Of a stretch of 64,000 bases of DNA, positions 1 through 10,983 are shown in pieces. The first letter of the stretch is position 1; every line of letters begins with the position of its first letter. Source of the stretch: Mantamonas sphyraenae (taxonomy: Eukaryota; CRuMs; Mantamonadidae); contig JAPMXV010000044.1 of NCBI GenBank assembly GCA_026936335.1, positions 372,001 to 436,000 of the forward strand. Reading direction: 5' to 3'. Both the position numbers and the translations under genes were made by a program. The notes beneath the pieces are model-generated. The model was not told where the DNA came from, did not search any database, and worked only from the letters and a program-made list of their open reading frames with translations.

Positions 1-554
1 GCAGTGAACCACGCACCACTCCCTTCACCCGAGTGCCTGGGTTCCACAGCGGCGTCAAGGCCGGTGCTGCCAGTCCCTTTACCCCCGGCACAAACGTCCA
101 ACGACACATGCGCTTCAGCATCGGCACCATGCGTGCTGTTGAAGACGACGACGACGAGGACGATGATGACGAGGACGATGACACGGGCGATGACCATGGC
201 CACGATGTCCATGTGGAGGACCAGGAGAACGCCCCTGTGAGTGGCAACACACAATCCAGCTCAGCCAACAACGTGGTCGCCAAGGACAACAACAGCCAAG
301 CTGCAGCCAAGAAGTTTGATCTGAGTGTGTTTCCCACTGTGTTTCAGGAGGGTGTGGGTGCCTTGCAACTCACCGAGGTGTACAGCCAGTTTGTGGGTGA
401 CAAGGTGATGTCCATTGGCGACGTGCAGGGCTTGGTGGACGGCACTCTTGACGACGACCGTGTGCTGCTGCTTCTGGATGCCCTTGAGACGCGTGGTTAC
501 CTTCGTCAGCTGTTTGCCAACGGTGAAATCTATTGGCAGCGATGCAATGAATGA
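1..554 (+). CDS. DASH-complex Ask1-like protein, 3' part of a duplicate copy (5' end outside the window)
   Basis: The reading frame opens at base 3 and gives 183 residues ending at TGA 552-554. It matches, residue for residue except for a few changes, the C-terminal half of the complete gene at 8572-9894: a Ser/Thr-Pro-rich segment, an acidic Asp/Glu run, an Asn/Ser linker, and a final ~75-residue domain with the helix and strand spacing of a winged helix. Differences from the other copy are one extra acidic codon, a Pro to Gln change in the linker and synonymous changes near the end, so both copies may be functional. The Ask1-type N-terminal helix would lie to the left of the window. Convergent with the RND gene whose stop is only 14 bp away. 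Confidence 0.7.
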   Translation, partial: SEPRTTPFTRVPGFHSGVKAGAASPFTPGTNVQRHMRFSIGTMRAVEDDDDEDDDDEDDDTGDDHGHDVHVEDQENAPVSGNTQSSSANNVVAKDNNSQAAAKKFDLSVFPTVFQEGVGALQLTEVYSQFVGDKVMSIGDVQGLVDGTLDDDRVLLLLDALETRGYLRQLFANGEIYWQRCNE

Positions 555-618
555 CGCGCGCGGTTTCATCACTCTTCCTCACTCTGATCACTGACCCTCC
601 GCTCCACACGTTGACGTG
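1..618 (+). repeat. Direct duplication, left copy
   Basis: Bases 1-618 correspond to 9344-9960 with about 98 percent identity, one 3-bp difference in the acidic codon run and a 2-bp difference near position 611. Homology stops abruptly after the shared TTGACGTGG. The left limit is not visible. The copy covers the 3' half of the Ask1-like gene, its 3' flank and the last codons of the neighbouring minus-strand gene. Confidence 0.9.
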
Positions 619-3600
619 GCTTCTCCGGGCTGCTGTTCTGCTGCGACACATTGGCGTCACTGTTGCTCTTTGATTCCGCAAATGCACGGCTCCAAGCCTT
701 GTCCACGCGGTCTTTGCGCTCCATGAGTGCCGTTTGCATCTCCATGTCACGCAGGGCTGGCGGTGCACGGATGTACACGAGAATTACGGGTGTCACAATG
801 AACCCAAACCACATGCCCAGGAACACAGACATTGTGAGGACCACAAAGATGCCAAAGACGACGCCGCGTGTGAGGAAGATCAAGATGCCCAGCAGCGCAG
901 TGCTCACAAACCCATTGACCACTGCGGGCCCCATCTCCGCATATGCGTTCTGCATACGCTCCAGTGGCTTTCCTGGAGTGACAAAGAATTCGTGGACCAT
1001 GTGACAGCAAAAGTCCACCGCAATGCCCACGGACATGTACAGAGCCAGGGCGGAGCTTACATCCAGCGGGACGTTGAAGAAGCCGATGAGTCCCGCAGAA
1101 AGAGAAAAGGAGAAGCCAATGCTGACAAAGACAAACAACGCACCCAGTGGGTTGATCAGAAGCAGACAGGAGATGAGCACAGAGAACAGCTGGCCCAGCA
1201 ACACCGCGGTGCGCAGTTGGTCCCACAGCAGCACCGTCACCTCTCTCACGTACATGTCCGCAGCAAACACGCCCACTTGCGTGTTCCCATTGTCGTACTC
1301 AGCGACAATGCCACGGATTTTCCGGAAGAGTGCAATCACCTCGTGGACCACCGGCGATATCTTCACCTGCAGGGTCTCCTGGACAGCCACCAGTTGCCTT
1401 CTGGTTGCATCCTTGAAGCGGACGGTGCGCACGATCCAAGGGTACCGTGTGGAGGTGAGCATGGCGTCCAGCACGGTGTAAAAATCGTCGCGGCTTGCTG
1501 GGAGACCCGTGCTGGACAGCAGAGAGATGTTGTTCAGGGACTGGATGCCATGTTGTGATCGAAGAAAGATACGCATGTGGTTCAGGAGATGGATGGGTGT
1601 CGCTGCGGCCAGTGGGGTAAGTTTGGCCATCATCGCGTCGACCAACAGCTGTTGGGCTGGATCATGCAACTGTTCAGCCATGCGCCCGTCGTAGGTAATG
1701 TACACATCCTCTTCGGTCCCAGCAAAGAGGGTCTGGGTCTGTCTGTAGTAGACGCCGGGCGATTGGTTGCCGATGAACCATTCGTGCTGCGATGAGGCGC
1801 CGGGTTGAACATCATGCAGCCCCACAACTGCCACTGCAATGATGCCCATGGAGATGAGCATGACAATGACGTGTGTGACTTTGCTCCGCATGACGCGGAA
1901 AAATGGACCGGCGAGAAATGTGCGCAGGAGGGTGCTGGAGCGTTGCTGCAGGAACTTGCGTGCTGCCTCACGCTGCTGTGCCGCCTGAAATTGGTTGTAG
2001 GCATCAACGTCGTTCTGGGTGGCCCAGCGAGCGTCTCCACGAATGGTTTCACTTGCGAGCACGTTCATGGAGTCGAACACGGTGGATTCGCCTTCAGGGC
2101 GCAAGGACGCAGACCGTGGCGACTCCAACGCGGTCTGTGCACCACTTGCCACCGCCTCTGAGTGTGTGTGTCCATCCTCCTCTTCCACGACAGACAAGCG
2201 ACGAGGCGCAGGGTTGCCAGCCACGCTGACCACGTAGGTGTGGTTGCCATGGCTGCTGCGTCGTCGATCGCTCCCTGAGGTGCGCTGGGCATCTGTGGAG
2301 TTTCCCACGCTGCTTGCACGCATACGATGGTTGTTGGCATGGACGATCCTGCGTTCTGGCGAAGCATCTGCAATGGGTGACGAGTTGGAGCCGATGGTAA
2401 CCACTTCGGCGGAAGCGCTGGGGCGTCGTGACGAGTGTACGGGACTAGAAGTGGCCAGGCTGTCCGGCACCGACGTGGGGTCTTCCAAGTAGGGGTTGGA
2501 TACATGATGCACGTCGTCGATGATGGTCACCATGTGCTGACCAGCATCGCGTGAGCTGTCATCGTCCTCCTCGTCCCCATTCGTGGCAGTGGACTTGATG
2601 CAATAGGAACAGCAAGCACGTACGAGGCCCTTCTCGGAGGTTTCGAGATCCAAGTAGGTAAGTGCAGCGAAGAAGGTGACCTGGAACACGTAATCGACGA
2701 AGATGGCGATGGTGAGGAGGATGCCAAACATCTGCAAGGCGGGTGAGGGCGACCATGCCGACGACAGGAACACAGCCATATCTGTCACACTGGTCATGGT
2801 GATGCTTGTGCTGGCTGAGGGTGGGTGGTGGCGCGTGGAGACGCAGCGTGGGTGTCAGCAAAGGTGTGCGATGCGCGAGCGTTGTGCCGGGATCAAAAGG
2901 GAATCGACGCAGGAAACAGTGCCATTGGCAGACACACAGTCACGTACAGTCTGCCAAACCGACGGTAAAGCGCTTGCGAGGAGATCCCACACGCCTGTTG
3001 ACGCTGTTGAGCATGATGAACATGTCATCGACGCCGATGGCAAAGACAACAAACAAGCCCGGAATGGCTATGTTTGGGATGCCGCTGTCCTGTACAGCGA
3101 CGCACAGGAGCAGAGAAACGCCGATGGAGAGGATTACGTTCACGACGCCTGCGAGAACGAGTCGGACCTGCGAACGTTTGCGGTTGGGCTTGAAATTGAC
3201 AAGGGTGCAATACAGAAAGATGCTACCCAGCGCGATGAGATAGGTGGTGGGTGGTAAGGAGGAGGTGAGCACCTGTAGGGACGGCGAAGGCGCGTGTGTC
3301 AGCGGACCCAAAAACACACTGCTGTTCTTCTGGAAGCAACGGGAAAAAAAGGGGTGTCTCACCGTGGTTGATGTGCCGACAATGAGCGTGGGGAAATTGT
3401 AAGCCTCTGTAAAAAGTGCCACTGCATGGCCGATGATGCCGTAGCTGTTTGTCTCCTGGCGCCCAAACTTGTTCAGAGGAAGGTTGAACAGAGGGAAGCG
3501 AATCCGGAACGCGTGCGCAGAAATCGAGCTTCCCGAGACGGAAGCGTCACTGGAGAGGGCACCCTGCCTGGAGAGAAGGACTCCGGTATGCATGGCACGC

Positions 3601-4215
3601 ACGTCGAGCGTTTCCAGGCCGGTACCATTGGCGGCGACGGCAGCAGAGGCGGAATAAAGAGCAGCGACGGTGGAGGTGTTCAGGTCGATTGGCAGGCCTG
3701 CCAAAAGGCACTGGTCCCACGAAGGGCGGCAGTCGTGCGTGGACCCACGTTGCGCGAACCGACGAGTGCGTTTGTTGCGATGTCCGGGGATCGCGGGGCA
3801 CAGAGTTGGCCCAGGGAAAACGCTGAACCTTCAGGGAGTGCCACACGCACGCTTTCAAACAAACGTGTGAGGAAAATGCGCAGCTCAGAGAACGCCTCTG
3901 GGTAATGACATTGGCACCGGTGTGTTGTGAGGTGACCACGAGGGTGAGATGCTCGCGCAATCCAAACCGCGAAAGAGCGACTCTGGGCGAGTCGCGCAGC
4001 TCGGCGTTGGGAGCCAGCAGCCGCACGTCCTGGTCGAGGAACAGGCGGTCGGCAAACGGCACGAGGACAGCGACGATGACGAGTGGGAAGAGAACGTAGG
4101 GCCACGGATGATGGGAAATTCGGACGGCGTGGTTGTAGAACAGCGAGTGCAGCCACAGGTCCAACTTTAGGACCTGGACGCATGTAGCTGGGAGCTTTGC
4201 GCTGCAACACCACAT
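569..4215 (-). CDS. RND/Patched-superfamily (sterol-sensing-domain type) membrane protein
   Basis: Three exons, 4215-3363, 3272-2944 and 2810-569, with GT-AG introns of 90 and 133 nt carrying CTGAC branch sites. One TM helix (about residues 40-56) precedes a large luminal loop; a TM cluster follows with the sterol-sensing-domain TM4 signature GVDDMF near residue 366, and a second half has the TM10 signature GIAVDFCCHM near residue 990. This two-half layout is diagnostic of Patched/NPC1-like RND proteins, which move lipophilic cargo using cation gradients. Two frame breaks occur, at the GGG run 3900-3902 and the CCC run 3744-3746. One added base at each restores a 1,141-residue frame with exact intron phases, and the first repair recreates the family motif ITPEA. 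Substrate unknown. Head-to-head with the RND paralogue at 4355. Confidence 0.85.
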
Positions 4216-4354
4216 GGGTGTGTGGATTGCGGAACATGCGCACAATGGACTGAGCAGAGAAAGGAGGGGGGGATTGGGGGGAGGGATCACAGATGAAAGG
4301 AAATGGGATGGCTCAGCTTTTGCGGCGAAGGCGCCATCCATTCAAACTGTTGCC
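4216..4354. promoter_or_regulatory. Divergent promoter region of the RND pair
   Basis: Only 139 bp separate the two start codons, so both RND genes must share this space for transcription start signals. It contains a G-rich run around 4262-4280 and a GGCGCC hexamer near 4330. No TATA element is visible. Confidence 0.5.
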
Positions 4355-7300
4355 ATGGGTTGGGGTGAACGAATCCTCAACAAACCATGGGCATGCGTGC
4401 TGGGGCCGTTTGTGGTGACGGCACTGTGCATGCTGTTCATCCTGCCTGTGGGCACCGAGCACAACGTGCTCGAGTTGAACGCAGGGCAGGTGGAGGGCAT
4501 GCGGTTTGCCAGCAACATCAGCACTGCAGCACACAGTCAGGAAGCCCGCGTTGGGTTGTTTGGTTACAGTGTGCGCATGGGTGTCATTCTCCATCGGGTG
4601 CCCGGGCAACGGTTGGCTCTCGACTCGGTGGCAGGCACCTCGGAAACGGCGCCACAGCACTTGTTCCAGGAACCCCTGGCATCGGCGTCTCAGCCTGCAA
4701 ACATGCTCACCACGGCGATGATGGGCAGGCTGTTGGGTCTCAAACAGCGTGCAGAGGCATATACCCTGCACAATGTGACACTGGCCAGTCTGTGCGTGAC
4801 AAAAGTGGGGCCCGACGAGGTGACCACGCCCGGTTTCAACCGCCCAATAGCGGCACCCAGTGCAGCACCGAATCCCTGCTTGCTCTGTGGGGGGACTCAC
4901 AGACCACATTGGAGGCAGACGCACGCCCTGTGCTAGACACAGTCAATGCTGCATTTGCAGGCGCCGGTGTGAATCACCACGTGCAAGCATCATCATCCAT
5001 GGGCGGGGCGGCAACCGCCTACGTGCGCAACCGAGGCCTCTCGGCACAAAAGACCCTGGTTATGGACCAGGTGCAAGGATTCGATCCGACACAAGGCAAC
5101 CTGACAGCTGCACAGGTGCTTGGATTGCGTTTGAACTGGCAATTGGTACGTTTTGTTGCGTTTTCCCTTTTGAGGCATCCTTGCGCGCCTCTATCCGACA
5201 GCCGTTGGCGACCGTTTCGGCGTTTGTGCGGACGCATTTTCCACAGAACGCCAGCGAGATGGTTGTGCAATGAGCAAGGATCCACCAGAGCGCCGATGAG
5301 TGTGCAGATGCGAGGTCAGGGCCCGACTGACACGACATGACGTCCCAACGTTGTCCCGGAGCAGATTTTGCCGTGGAACACAAGCCAAAGCGACGTGGAG
5401 GCTGTAGTGGGCTTTGTGCATGGGTGGAAGAGACACATGGAAGCATCGGAGGTGCCGAGTGGGCTCACTGTGTCCACAGAGGGAGAGATGCGAGGGAGAA
5501 GTAGCCTGAACGTGGGCAGTGTGCTTTTCCTGGTGGTTGTGAGCGTGTGTGTGTCCCTTTTGTCGTGGAATGGCAAGCGAGGCACGCAATGGATCCAATG
5601 GATGGGCTTTGTGGCTGGCCTGTGTGCAGTGGCCACGGGGATGACGGTGACACGCTGGTTTCTGCGCACGGCACTGCTCGGGTACGACACACAGCTGGGA
5701 TGGATGGTGGCGGGGATGTTGGTACCTTTGATGCTCATCATGCTCCAATCGTATCTGGATGCGCTTGCGACGCACACATTTGCAAATCTGAACGCTGAGG
5801 AGGAGATCTGGGGCGAGTTGGCACCAGAGGACAAGGTGACGCTTGCATGGGAGCGAGTGTGGAAGCAATGGCGAGTGTTTGTTCCCTGCTTTGTGGTTGT
5901 GTGCATCATGGTGGCGGTGTCTGGGAGTGCGTTTGGGCTGCAATTGGGCCTGCACGCAGCGGTGACGGCTACTGTGGGGTTGGGGTACATGTGCAGCATG
6001 GTGCCTGCGTTTGCATACGTGGAAAGTGTGCGCTGGGCACGTGGCGGCCGTGTGGCTGGTCTGCGTGGATACCTGGCTTTGTTTGCTGGGCAGGCAACGA
6101 CCAAAACAGAACTGGAACAGATCAAACCTCGTGCGGTGCCGTCCATCCGTGTGAGTGAGCAGGCGGTTGCAGATGCAGAGGCGCATCATCATGCACCGGG
6201 GGAGCGCAAGTCACACGAGTACTCTGAGGATGACCACAGCCACAACGGGGCGGACGACGACGGGGAGACAATGTCACGCATCAGCACCACACACTCGTTG
6301 ACGCCTGGGTTGCCTTCAATGGCCACGTTACACCCGGAACAACCATCACACAACGGCAATGACAACACAGGGAGGATGATGTCTCGAGCGGGATCGCCGA
6401 CAGCATCCATGGCATCGATGGCGACAGTGAGCGAGTCGGTCGCATCGGGGTCGACAGCAACCATGCACCTGAGCGTAGCCACACCCACCACGGGGAGGTC
6501 GGCACGAGAGGCAAGAGGAGGAGAAGGGGTGTCGTTGCCTCGGGTGGGCAATCTGACGGTGCCATCGGTGCACGGGAGGGATAACGAGCAGGTGGGAGGG
6601 AAGCTGCTGCGACTCACAAAGTCGGCACACCACGAGCAAACCCAGACCAACGACGATGGAATCGTCAAGAGTGCATCGACGGACACACACACAATGACAG
6701 TGTCGCGGTCGGAGGAGGTGGCCATGGCATCGCGCAGCAAAACATTGTCGTCGGGTCAGAGCATGCGCAAGGTGGGCTCGTCGGGGTCGTTCTGGTCGCG
6801 TGGGTCTTCGTTGGCAGCGGCCATGGAGCACGATCAGAGCACGTCGGTGGCATTGGCCATGAGGGACATGTGGACGACCAGCCAGCAGGTGGTGGAGAGG
6901 GTGAGTGTTGCGTTCAGCTCACGTGTGGGCCAGGTGCTGGCCGGGGTGGTGCTGCTGGCACTGGTGCTGGTGGCTGTGAGCTCGTTGGCAATGCTGCGTG
7001 TGCAGTGGACAGGGATGGTGGGACAGAGCATGGCATTGGGAGACGAAGGGAGCATGGCAGCGCAGCTGTGTCAGGATGCACAGATGGCGTGTGCAGACAC
7101 CCTCACGCTGTTGATGACAGGCAGTGACCAAGCTGACCTGAGCCAAGCCAGCGTGCAGGGAAACCAGCTTGCGTTGTGGCAATCGGTGGTGTCTGACAAG
7201 GCCAAAGAATGGGCGTTGTTGCCCGGCGGCCACCGGTGGTTTCTCATCGACATGCGGGAGTACGTGCGAGAGGTGAACGCAAGCACACCCAATCTGTTCC

Positions 7301-8392
7301 GCGACGTGGCCATGCCACATGCACTGCCCACGGGCGGTTCGTTTGCAGTGATCCTGCGCATGTTTCTCGCCGATGCACGCTACCAACATCATCGTCGCAA
7401 CGTGGTGTGGCAGGACACTCGTCTGCGCACCCTCCACGCGCATCGCATGGAGTTTGATCTGTCACTGGCTGGCCTGGCTGCCGATGGGGTTGCCATGCAT
7501 CGGCGATGGCACGCCATCCAGAGTCAGATGACGTTGTGGGGCGTGCCCCACTGGACCACGCCGCGGCTGACCGATGCTGCGGTTGCTCAAGAGAGCACCC
7601 TTACCATGTGGGCGTCTTCGCTGGCCACCCTGTGCTTGTGTGTGGCTGCCGGTGTGCTTCGGGTGCCCACGGCAAGCGCAGCCGTTGTCCTGTTGCTGGC
7701 CAACGTGACCACCCTCATTGTGGGTGTGGCAGCTGTGCTCTTGTCTGGTGTGCCTGTGGGTGTGGTGGCGTTGGCTGCGATGATGTTGGCCCACCCTTTG
7801 GTGAGCCAGCTGCAAACGCGCCTGCTGCGCTCCCTTGTGTTTCTCACCGTGGGTTCCACCCGCGCACGCGTCCTCACCGTCCTTGTGCGATCCAGGCACA
7901 CCCTATTGTATGGCACTGTGGCGTGTGTGGCTCCGCTGATCCTTTGGGTGGATGCACATGGTCCCATGCGCGTGCTCCTTGGCCGCCTTTGCCATCTACC
8001 TTGTCGTCGGTGTCCTCCTCACCCACCTCCTTCTGTTTCCTCTGTTCTCCCTCCTTTCGGTCCGCACAAAGGCGGTCTCACGCAGACGTACGCGCAAACC
8101 CGACCCCCGATCCGGCCAGGGTGCCCTCGATCGCGCCTGGAAGAAGCAGTTTGAGCATCACGACCCCGAGCGCGAGCGCAAGAAGCCCGTGTCGCTTGTG
8201 GGGATGGATGAGAAGCAATTTGAGGAACAGGTGCGTACAAAGAGTGTGTTGGAGAAGTTTCAGGAGGATGGGTACAAGCGCACGCGCGCGAGGAGTTTGC
8301 GTCGCGACGAGGAAAAGAAGAACGAGGCTCGCAAGCAGCAGTACGAGATGGAGGCACGCAGGGAGAGCAGAGAGAGAGACGGTGGACGATAA
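4355..8392 (+). CDS. Degenerate RND/Patched-like membrane protein lacking the TM4/TM10 acidic residues
   Basis: Exons 4355-5145 and 5365-8392 with a 219-nt intron (GTACGT donor, CTGACAC branch site, CAG acceptor). The order of TM segments, luminal loops and spacing follows the neighbouring RND protein: TM1 near residues 14-34, a TM group after the intron, a roughly 280-residue Ser/Gly/Thr-rich cytosolic linker, TM7 around the LAGVVLLALVLV stretch, and a final TM cluster. Where RND proteins have GVDD and GxxxD in TM4 and TM10, this one has a PLMLIML segment and an AHPLVSQ segment with no acid. Two frame breaks (one base missing in 4832-4836, one extra near 7975-7980) must be repaired to give 1,272 residues. 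It may be a non-transporting regulator, a diverged transporter, or a decaying paralogue. Confidence 0.65.
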
Positions 8393-8571
8393 TGAGTCGT
8401 TTGGTATATGTGTGTGTGTGTGTGTGCACTCGGTGAAGGCGCAAGTGCAGACAACGAAAGTTTCCACAGCCCCCATTTCATTTTGTACGTGTGCTGGTCC
8501 CGCATCAACCCTCCACACCCTTCCATGACCCTCCCCCTCTCTGACACATCGCCACACGTGGACAGCCCTCA
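8393..8571. other. Intergenic spacer with TG microsatellite
   Basis: 179 bp between the RND paralogue stop and the Ask1-like start. A (TG)9 run lies at 8409-8426. The rest is C/A-rich plus-strand sequence, probably the 3' UTR of the upstream gene and the promoter of the Ask1-like gene. No other signal seen. Confidence 0.6.
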
Positions 8572-9894
8572 ATGAGTGACTTTAGCCAAGAAGAGGCCGT
8601 GGAGATGCTGGAGCAGCAGATCACGCTCACGCTCCAGCAGATCGACACCAACTTCCAGCACGGCTTTGAGAGCAGCACCCGTCTGCTGGCCAAGGTCAAG
8701 ACCTTCCAGACACACACGGCCGATGTGCATGCCAACTTGCAGGTGAGTGATGAGTGTGTGTGGACGATGTGTGTGCGTGTGTGTGTGTGGGGCTGCTCGA
8801 CAGGTTGCCGTTGGCTGAAAAGGCGGCGGACGACGGATTTTTGGCGCCACGGCACAAGTTCGGCCCCGTGGAGGGTAATGGAGACTTGTGTCGTATGGGC
8901 TTGGTGTCTGCTGAGCGGGGGCACGGAGGGAGATGGGAGGGAGCAGTGGGGTGGGTGGAGATACGGTTGTGGGGATGGGATGCGAAGGCAGAGTGGGAGA
9001 GCGGGGTTGGGTCGGACGCCACTGACACGGATGGGTTGCCACGTGCAGATCTGGAACCAGTTCTTCAACAGCTTCCACACAGTGGGTGTGTCGGATGAGC
9101 TGCAACAGCGTCTGTATCAGGCTCAGCAGACCCAGCAAGCACAGGACCTCAGTTTGTTGGCAAGCACACAGGTCCAGGCAACCACCACCACCGCCGCCAC
9201 CACGACCCCAGCCACACACAATGGACCCACCTCCAACACCTCCAACACCATCGATGATGGGAACAACAACACCAAACAGAACCAAGAGGAGGACAACGAC
9301 GACAAAGACCTCAGCTCGCCTGCTCTGTCCACTCCCACCCTGGGCAGTGAACCACGCACCACTCCCTTCACCCGAGTGCCTGGGTTCCACAGCGGCGTCA
9401 AGGCCGGTGCTGCCAGTCCCTTTACCCCCGGCACAAACGTCCAACGACACATGCGCTTCAGCATCGGCACCATGCGTGCTGTTGAAGACGACGACGATGA
9501 CGATGATGACGAGGAGGATGACGCGGGCAATGACCATGGCCACGATGACCATGTGGAGGACCAGGAGAACGCCCCTGTGAGTGGCAACACACCATCCAGC
9601 TCAGCCAACAACGTGGTCGCCAAGGACAACAACAGCCAAGCTGCAGCCAAGAAGTTTGATCTGAGTGTGTTTCCCACTGTGTTTCAGGAGGGTGTGGGTG
9701 CCTTGCAACTCACCGAGGTGTACAGCCAGTTTGTGGGTGACAAGGTGATGTCCATTGGCGACGTGCAGGGCTTGGTGGACGGCACTCTTGACGACGACCG
9801 TGTGCTGCTGCTTCTGGATGCCCTTGAGACGCGTGGCTACCTTCGTCAACTGTTTGCCAACGGTGAAATCTATTGGCAGCGATGCAATGAATGA
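8572..9894 (+). CDS. ASK1: DASH/Dam1-complex Ask1-like protein with C-terminal winged-helix-like domain
   Basis: Exons 8572-8742 and 9049-9894, 338 residues. Residues 11-26 (LEQQITLTLQQIDTNF) and, directly after the intron, IWNQFFNSF match the conserved Ask1 core, in which an LDQEIT-LQ-IDSNFS helix is followed by an FWKQFFEAS segment. Ask1 is a subunit of the DASH ring that couples kinetochores to microtubules. The middle is Gln/Thr/Asn-rich with TP sites, then an acidic run. The last ~75 residues form a compact domain reading like a winged helix, which I do not know from fungal Ask1. The 306-nt intron is a multiple of three and free of in-frame stops, so unspliced RNA would also be open (440 codons). 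Family call from sequence memory only; the winged helix is inference. Confidence 0.75.
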   Translation: MSDFSQEEAVEMLEQQITLTLQQIDTNFQHGFESSTRLLAKVKTFQTHTADVHANLQVSDECVWTMCVRVCVWGCSTGCRWLKRRRTTDFWRHGTSSAPWRVMETCVVWAWCLLSGGTEGDGREQWGGWRYGCGDGMRRQSGRAGLGRTPLTRMGCHVQIWNQFFNSFHTVGVSDELQQRLYQAQQTQQAQDLSLLASTQVQATTTTAATTTPATHNGPTSNTSNTIDDGNNNTKQNQEEDNDDKDLSSPALSTPTLGSEPRTTPFTRVPGFHSGVKAGAASPFTPGTNVQRHMRFSIGTMRAVEDDDDDDDDEEDDAGNDHGHDDHVEDQENAPVSGNTPSSSANNVVAKDNNSQAAAKKFDLSVFPTVFQEGVGALQLTEVYSQFVGDKVMSIGDVQGLVDGTLDDDRVLLLLDALETRGYLRQLFANGEIYWQRCNE

Positions 9895-9960
9895 CGCGCG
9901 CGGTTTCATCACTCTTCCTCACTCTGATCACTGACCCTCCGCTCCACACGTGTTGACGTG
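9344..9960 (+). repeat. Direct duplication, right copy
   Basis: Second copy of the 0.6-kb segment at 1-618. It starts inside the coding region of the complete Ask1-like gene and ends in the gap before the F-box gene. Confidence 0.9.
9909..9960 (-). pseudogene. Relic of the RND gene's last codons
   Basis: Read on the minus strand, this stretch reproduces the final codons and stop of the RND gene at 569 (RVERRVSDQSEEE and stop) with a 2-bp insertion that breaks the frame upstream. No other part of that gene is present here. It shows that the duplicated unit included the tail-to-tail junction, or that the RND gene acquired its C-terminus from the Ask1-like 3' flank. Confidence 0.7.
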
Positions 9961-9988
9961 GTAATCCAACGATTCATCGTCTCGAATC

Positions 9989-10972
9989 TCAAATCTCTTC
10001 GTAGATGCTGTCGTTCTGCGCAATCAGCTGATCGTAAAAGTCGTTGTAGTTTTCCACTTTCTCCTTCTTCTCCTCCTCCTCAGGTAGGGTGTCAAACACA
10101 AAGTGATTCTTTGCACGTACCACCAGATAGCTGTACTGCTTCCTCCTTTCCGCCACAAAGTCCGCGTCCACCGCCGTGCGCGAGACATCAATCAGCCGCA
10201 GCTGGCTCAGTTCGTCAAGCAGCACGTCCACACCCGTTTCCCCCACTTCGGAACAGAAGGTGAGGTTCACCTCCTCGAGATGGGAGCAACACTTGGCAAT
10301 CACCACGCAGGTGTCATCAGAGATATCTGCCCAGCCGAGATTGAGGAAGCGCAACTCGGGCAACGAAGTGACCATCAGCTCGACGCCAGCATGGGAAAAG
10401 CCACACCCGTCCACATTCAACGACTGCAACTGCTCAAAGGAGGCAATGTGTGTGGCACTTTTGTCGTTGATGCGCTCACACTCGCTGAGGTTCAGGTGGG
10501 TGAGCTTGGGGCAATGGGTGGCGAGGGAATTCACGCAGGCGTTTGTCAGCTTCGTGCAATGGGAAAAGTCCACGTCACGCAGATGCCATGCTGCTGTTTG
10601 TGCCAGACTTTCCACCCATTCGTCAGAGATGGGCATGGTGGACACCTCGAGGTGACGCAGGGTCGGCGGAAAGTTGTTTGCCAACACCTGCAGGGTTCCC
10701 AGTGGCATCTGCCTGCACCCATTGATCACCAGTGACTTTGGATGCCGTTTACAAATCACTTCCATGGCCAAATCCCAGTCCAGATGCTTGTTTTTGGTGA
10801 AAAACACCGCAAAAATCCGTACGGATTCCCACAGTCGGGGATCCTCTGCGTACTCGCGCCATGCATGCGACACCAGCGCACAGTTGACCAGTTCGTGGCG
10901 TGGGAGGAAGCTGAGGATGTTGACGACCACCTCAAACGGCAGTTCCTCGATGGGAAAGGCATCCACAGCCAT
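9989..10972 (-). CDS. F-box/leucine-rich-repeat protein (FBXL type)
   Basis: 327 residues, no intron. An F-box sits near residues 5-45 (IEELPFEVVVNILSFLP, then LVNCALVSHAWREYAEDPRLW), followed by about six LRRs of the cysteine-containing FBXL kind with LxHLxLSxC-type turns and a Glu/Lys-rich tail. FBXL proteins are substrate receptors of SCF ubiquitin ligases: the F-box binds Skp1 and the LRR arc binds the target. The ATG at 10972 is chosen because it directly precedes the F-box; in-frame codons further upstream belong to the divergent promoter. The target is not predictable. Confidence 0.85.
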   Translation of the reverse strand: MAVDAFPIEELPFEVVVNILSFLPRHELVNCALVSHAWREYAEDPRLWESVRIFAVFFTKNKHLDWDLAMEVICKRHPKSLVINGCRQMPLGTLQVLANNFPPTLRHLEVSTMPISDEWVESLAQTAAWHLRDVDFSHCTKLTNACVNSLATHCPKLTHLNLSECERINDKSATHIASFEQLQSLNVDGCGFSHAGVELMVTSLPELRFLNLGWADISDDTCVVIAKCCSHLEEVNLTFCSEVGETGVDVLLDELSQLRLIDVSRTAVDADFVAERRKQYSYLVVRAKNHFVFDTLPEEEEKKEKVENYNDFYDQLIAQNDSIYEEI

Positions 10973-10983
10973 CGGTGGGGAGC

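Noticed and set aside
8743-9048. A 102-residue insertion in the Ask1-like protein
   Set aside because: It is an in-frame intron: GTGAGT donor, ACTGACAC branch site, CAG acceptor, and Trp/Cys/Gly-rich translation unlike the exons.
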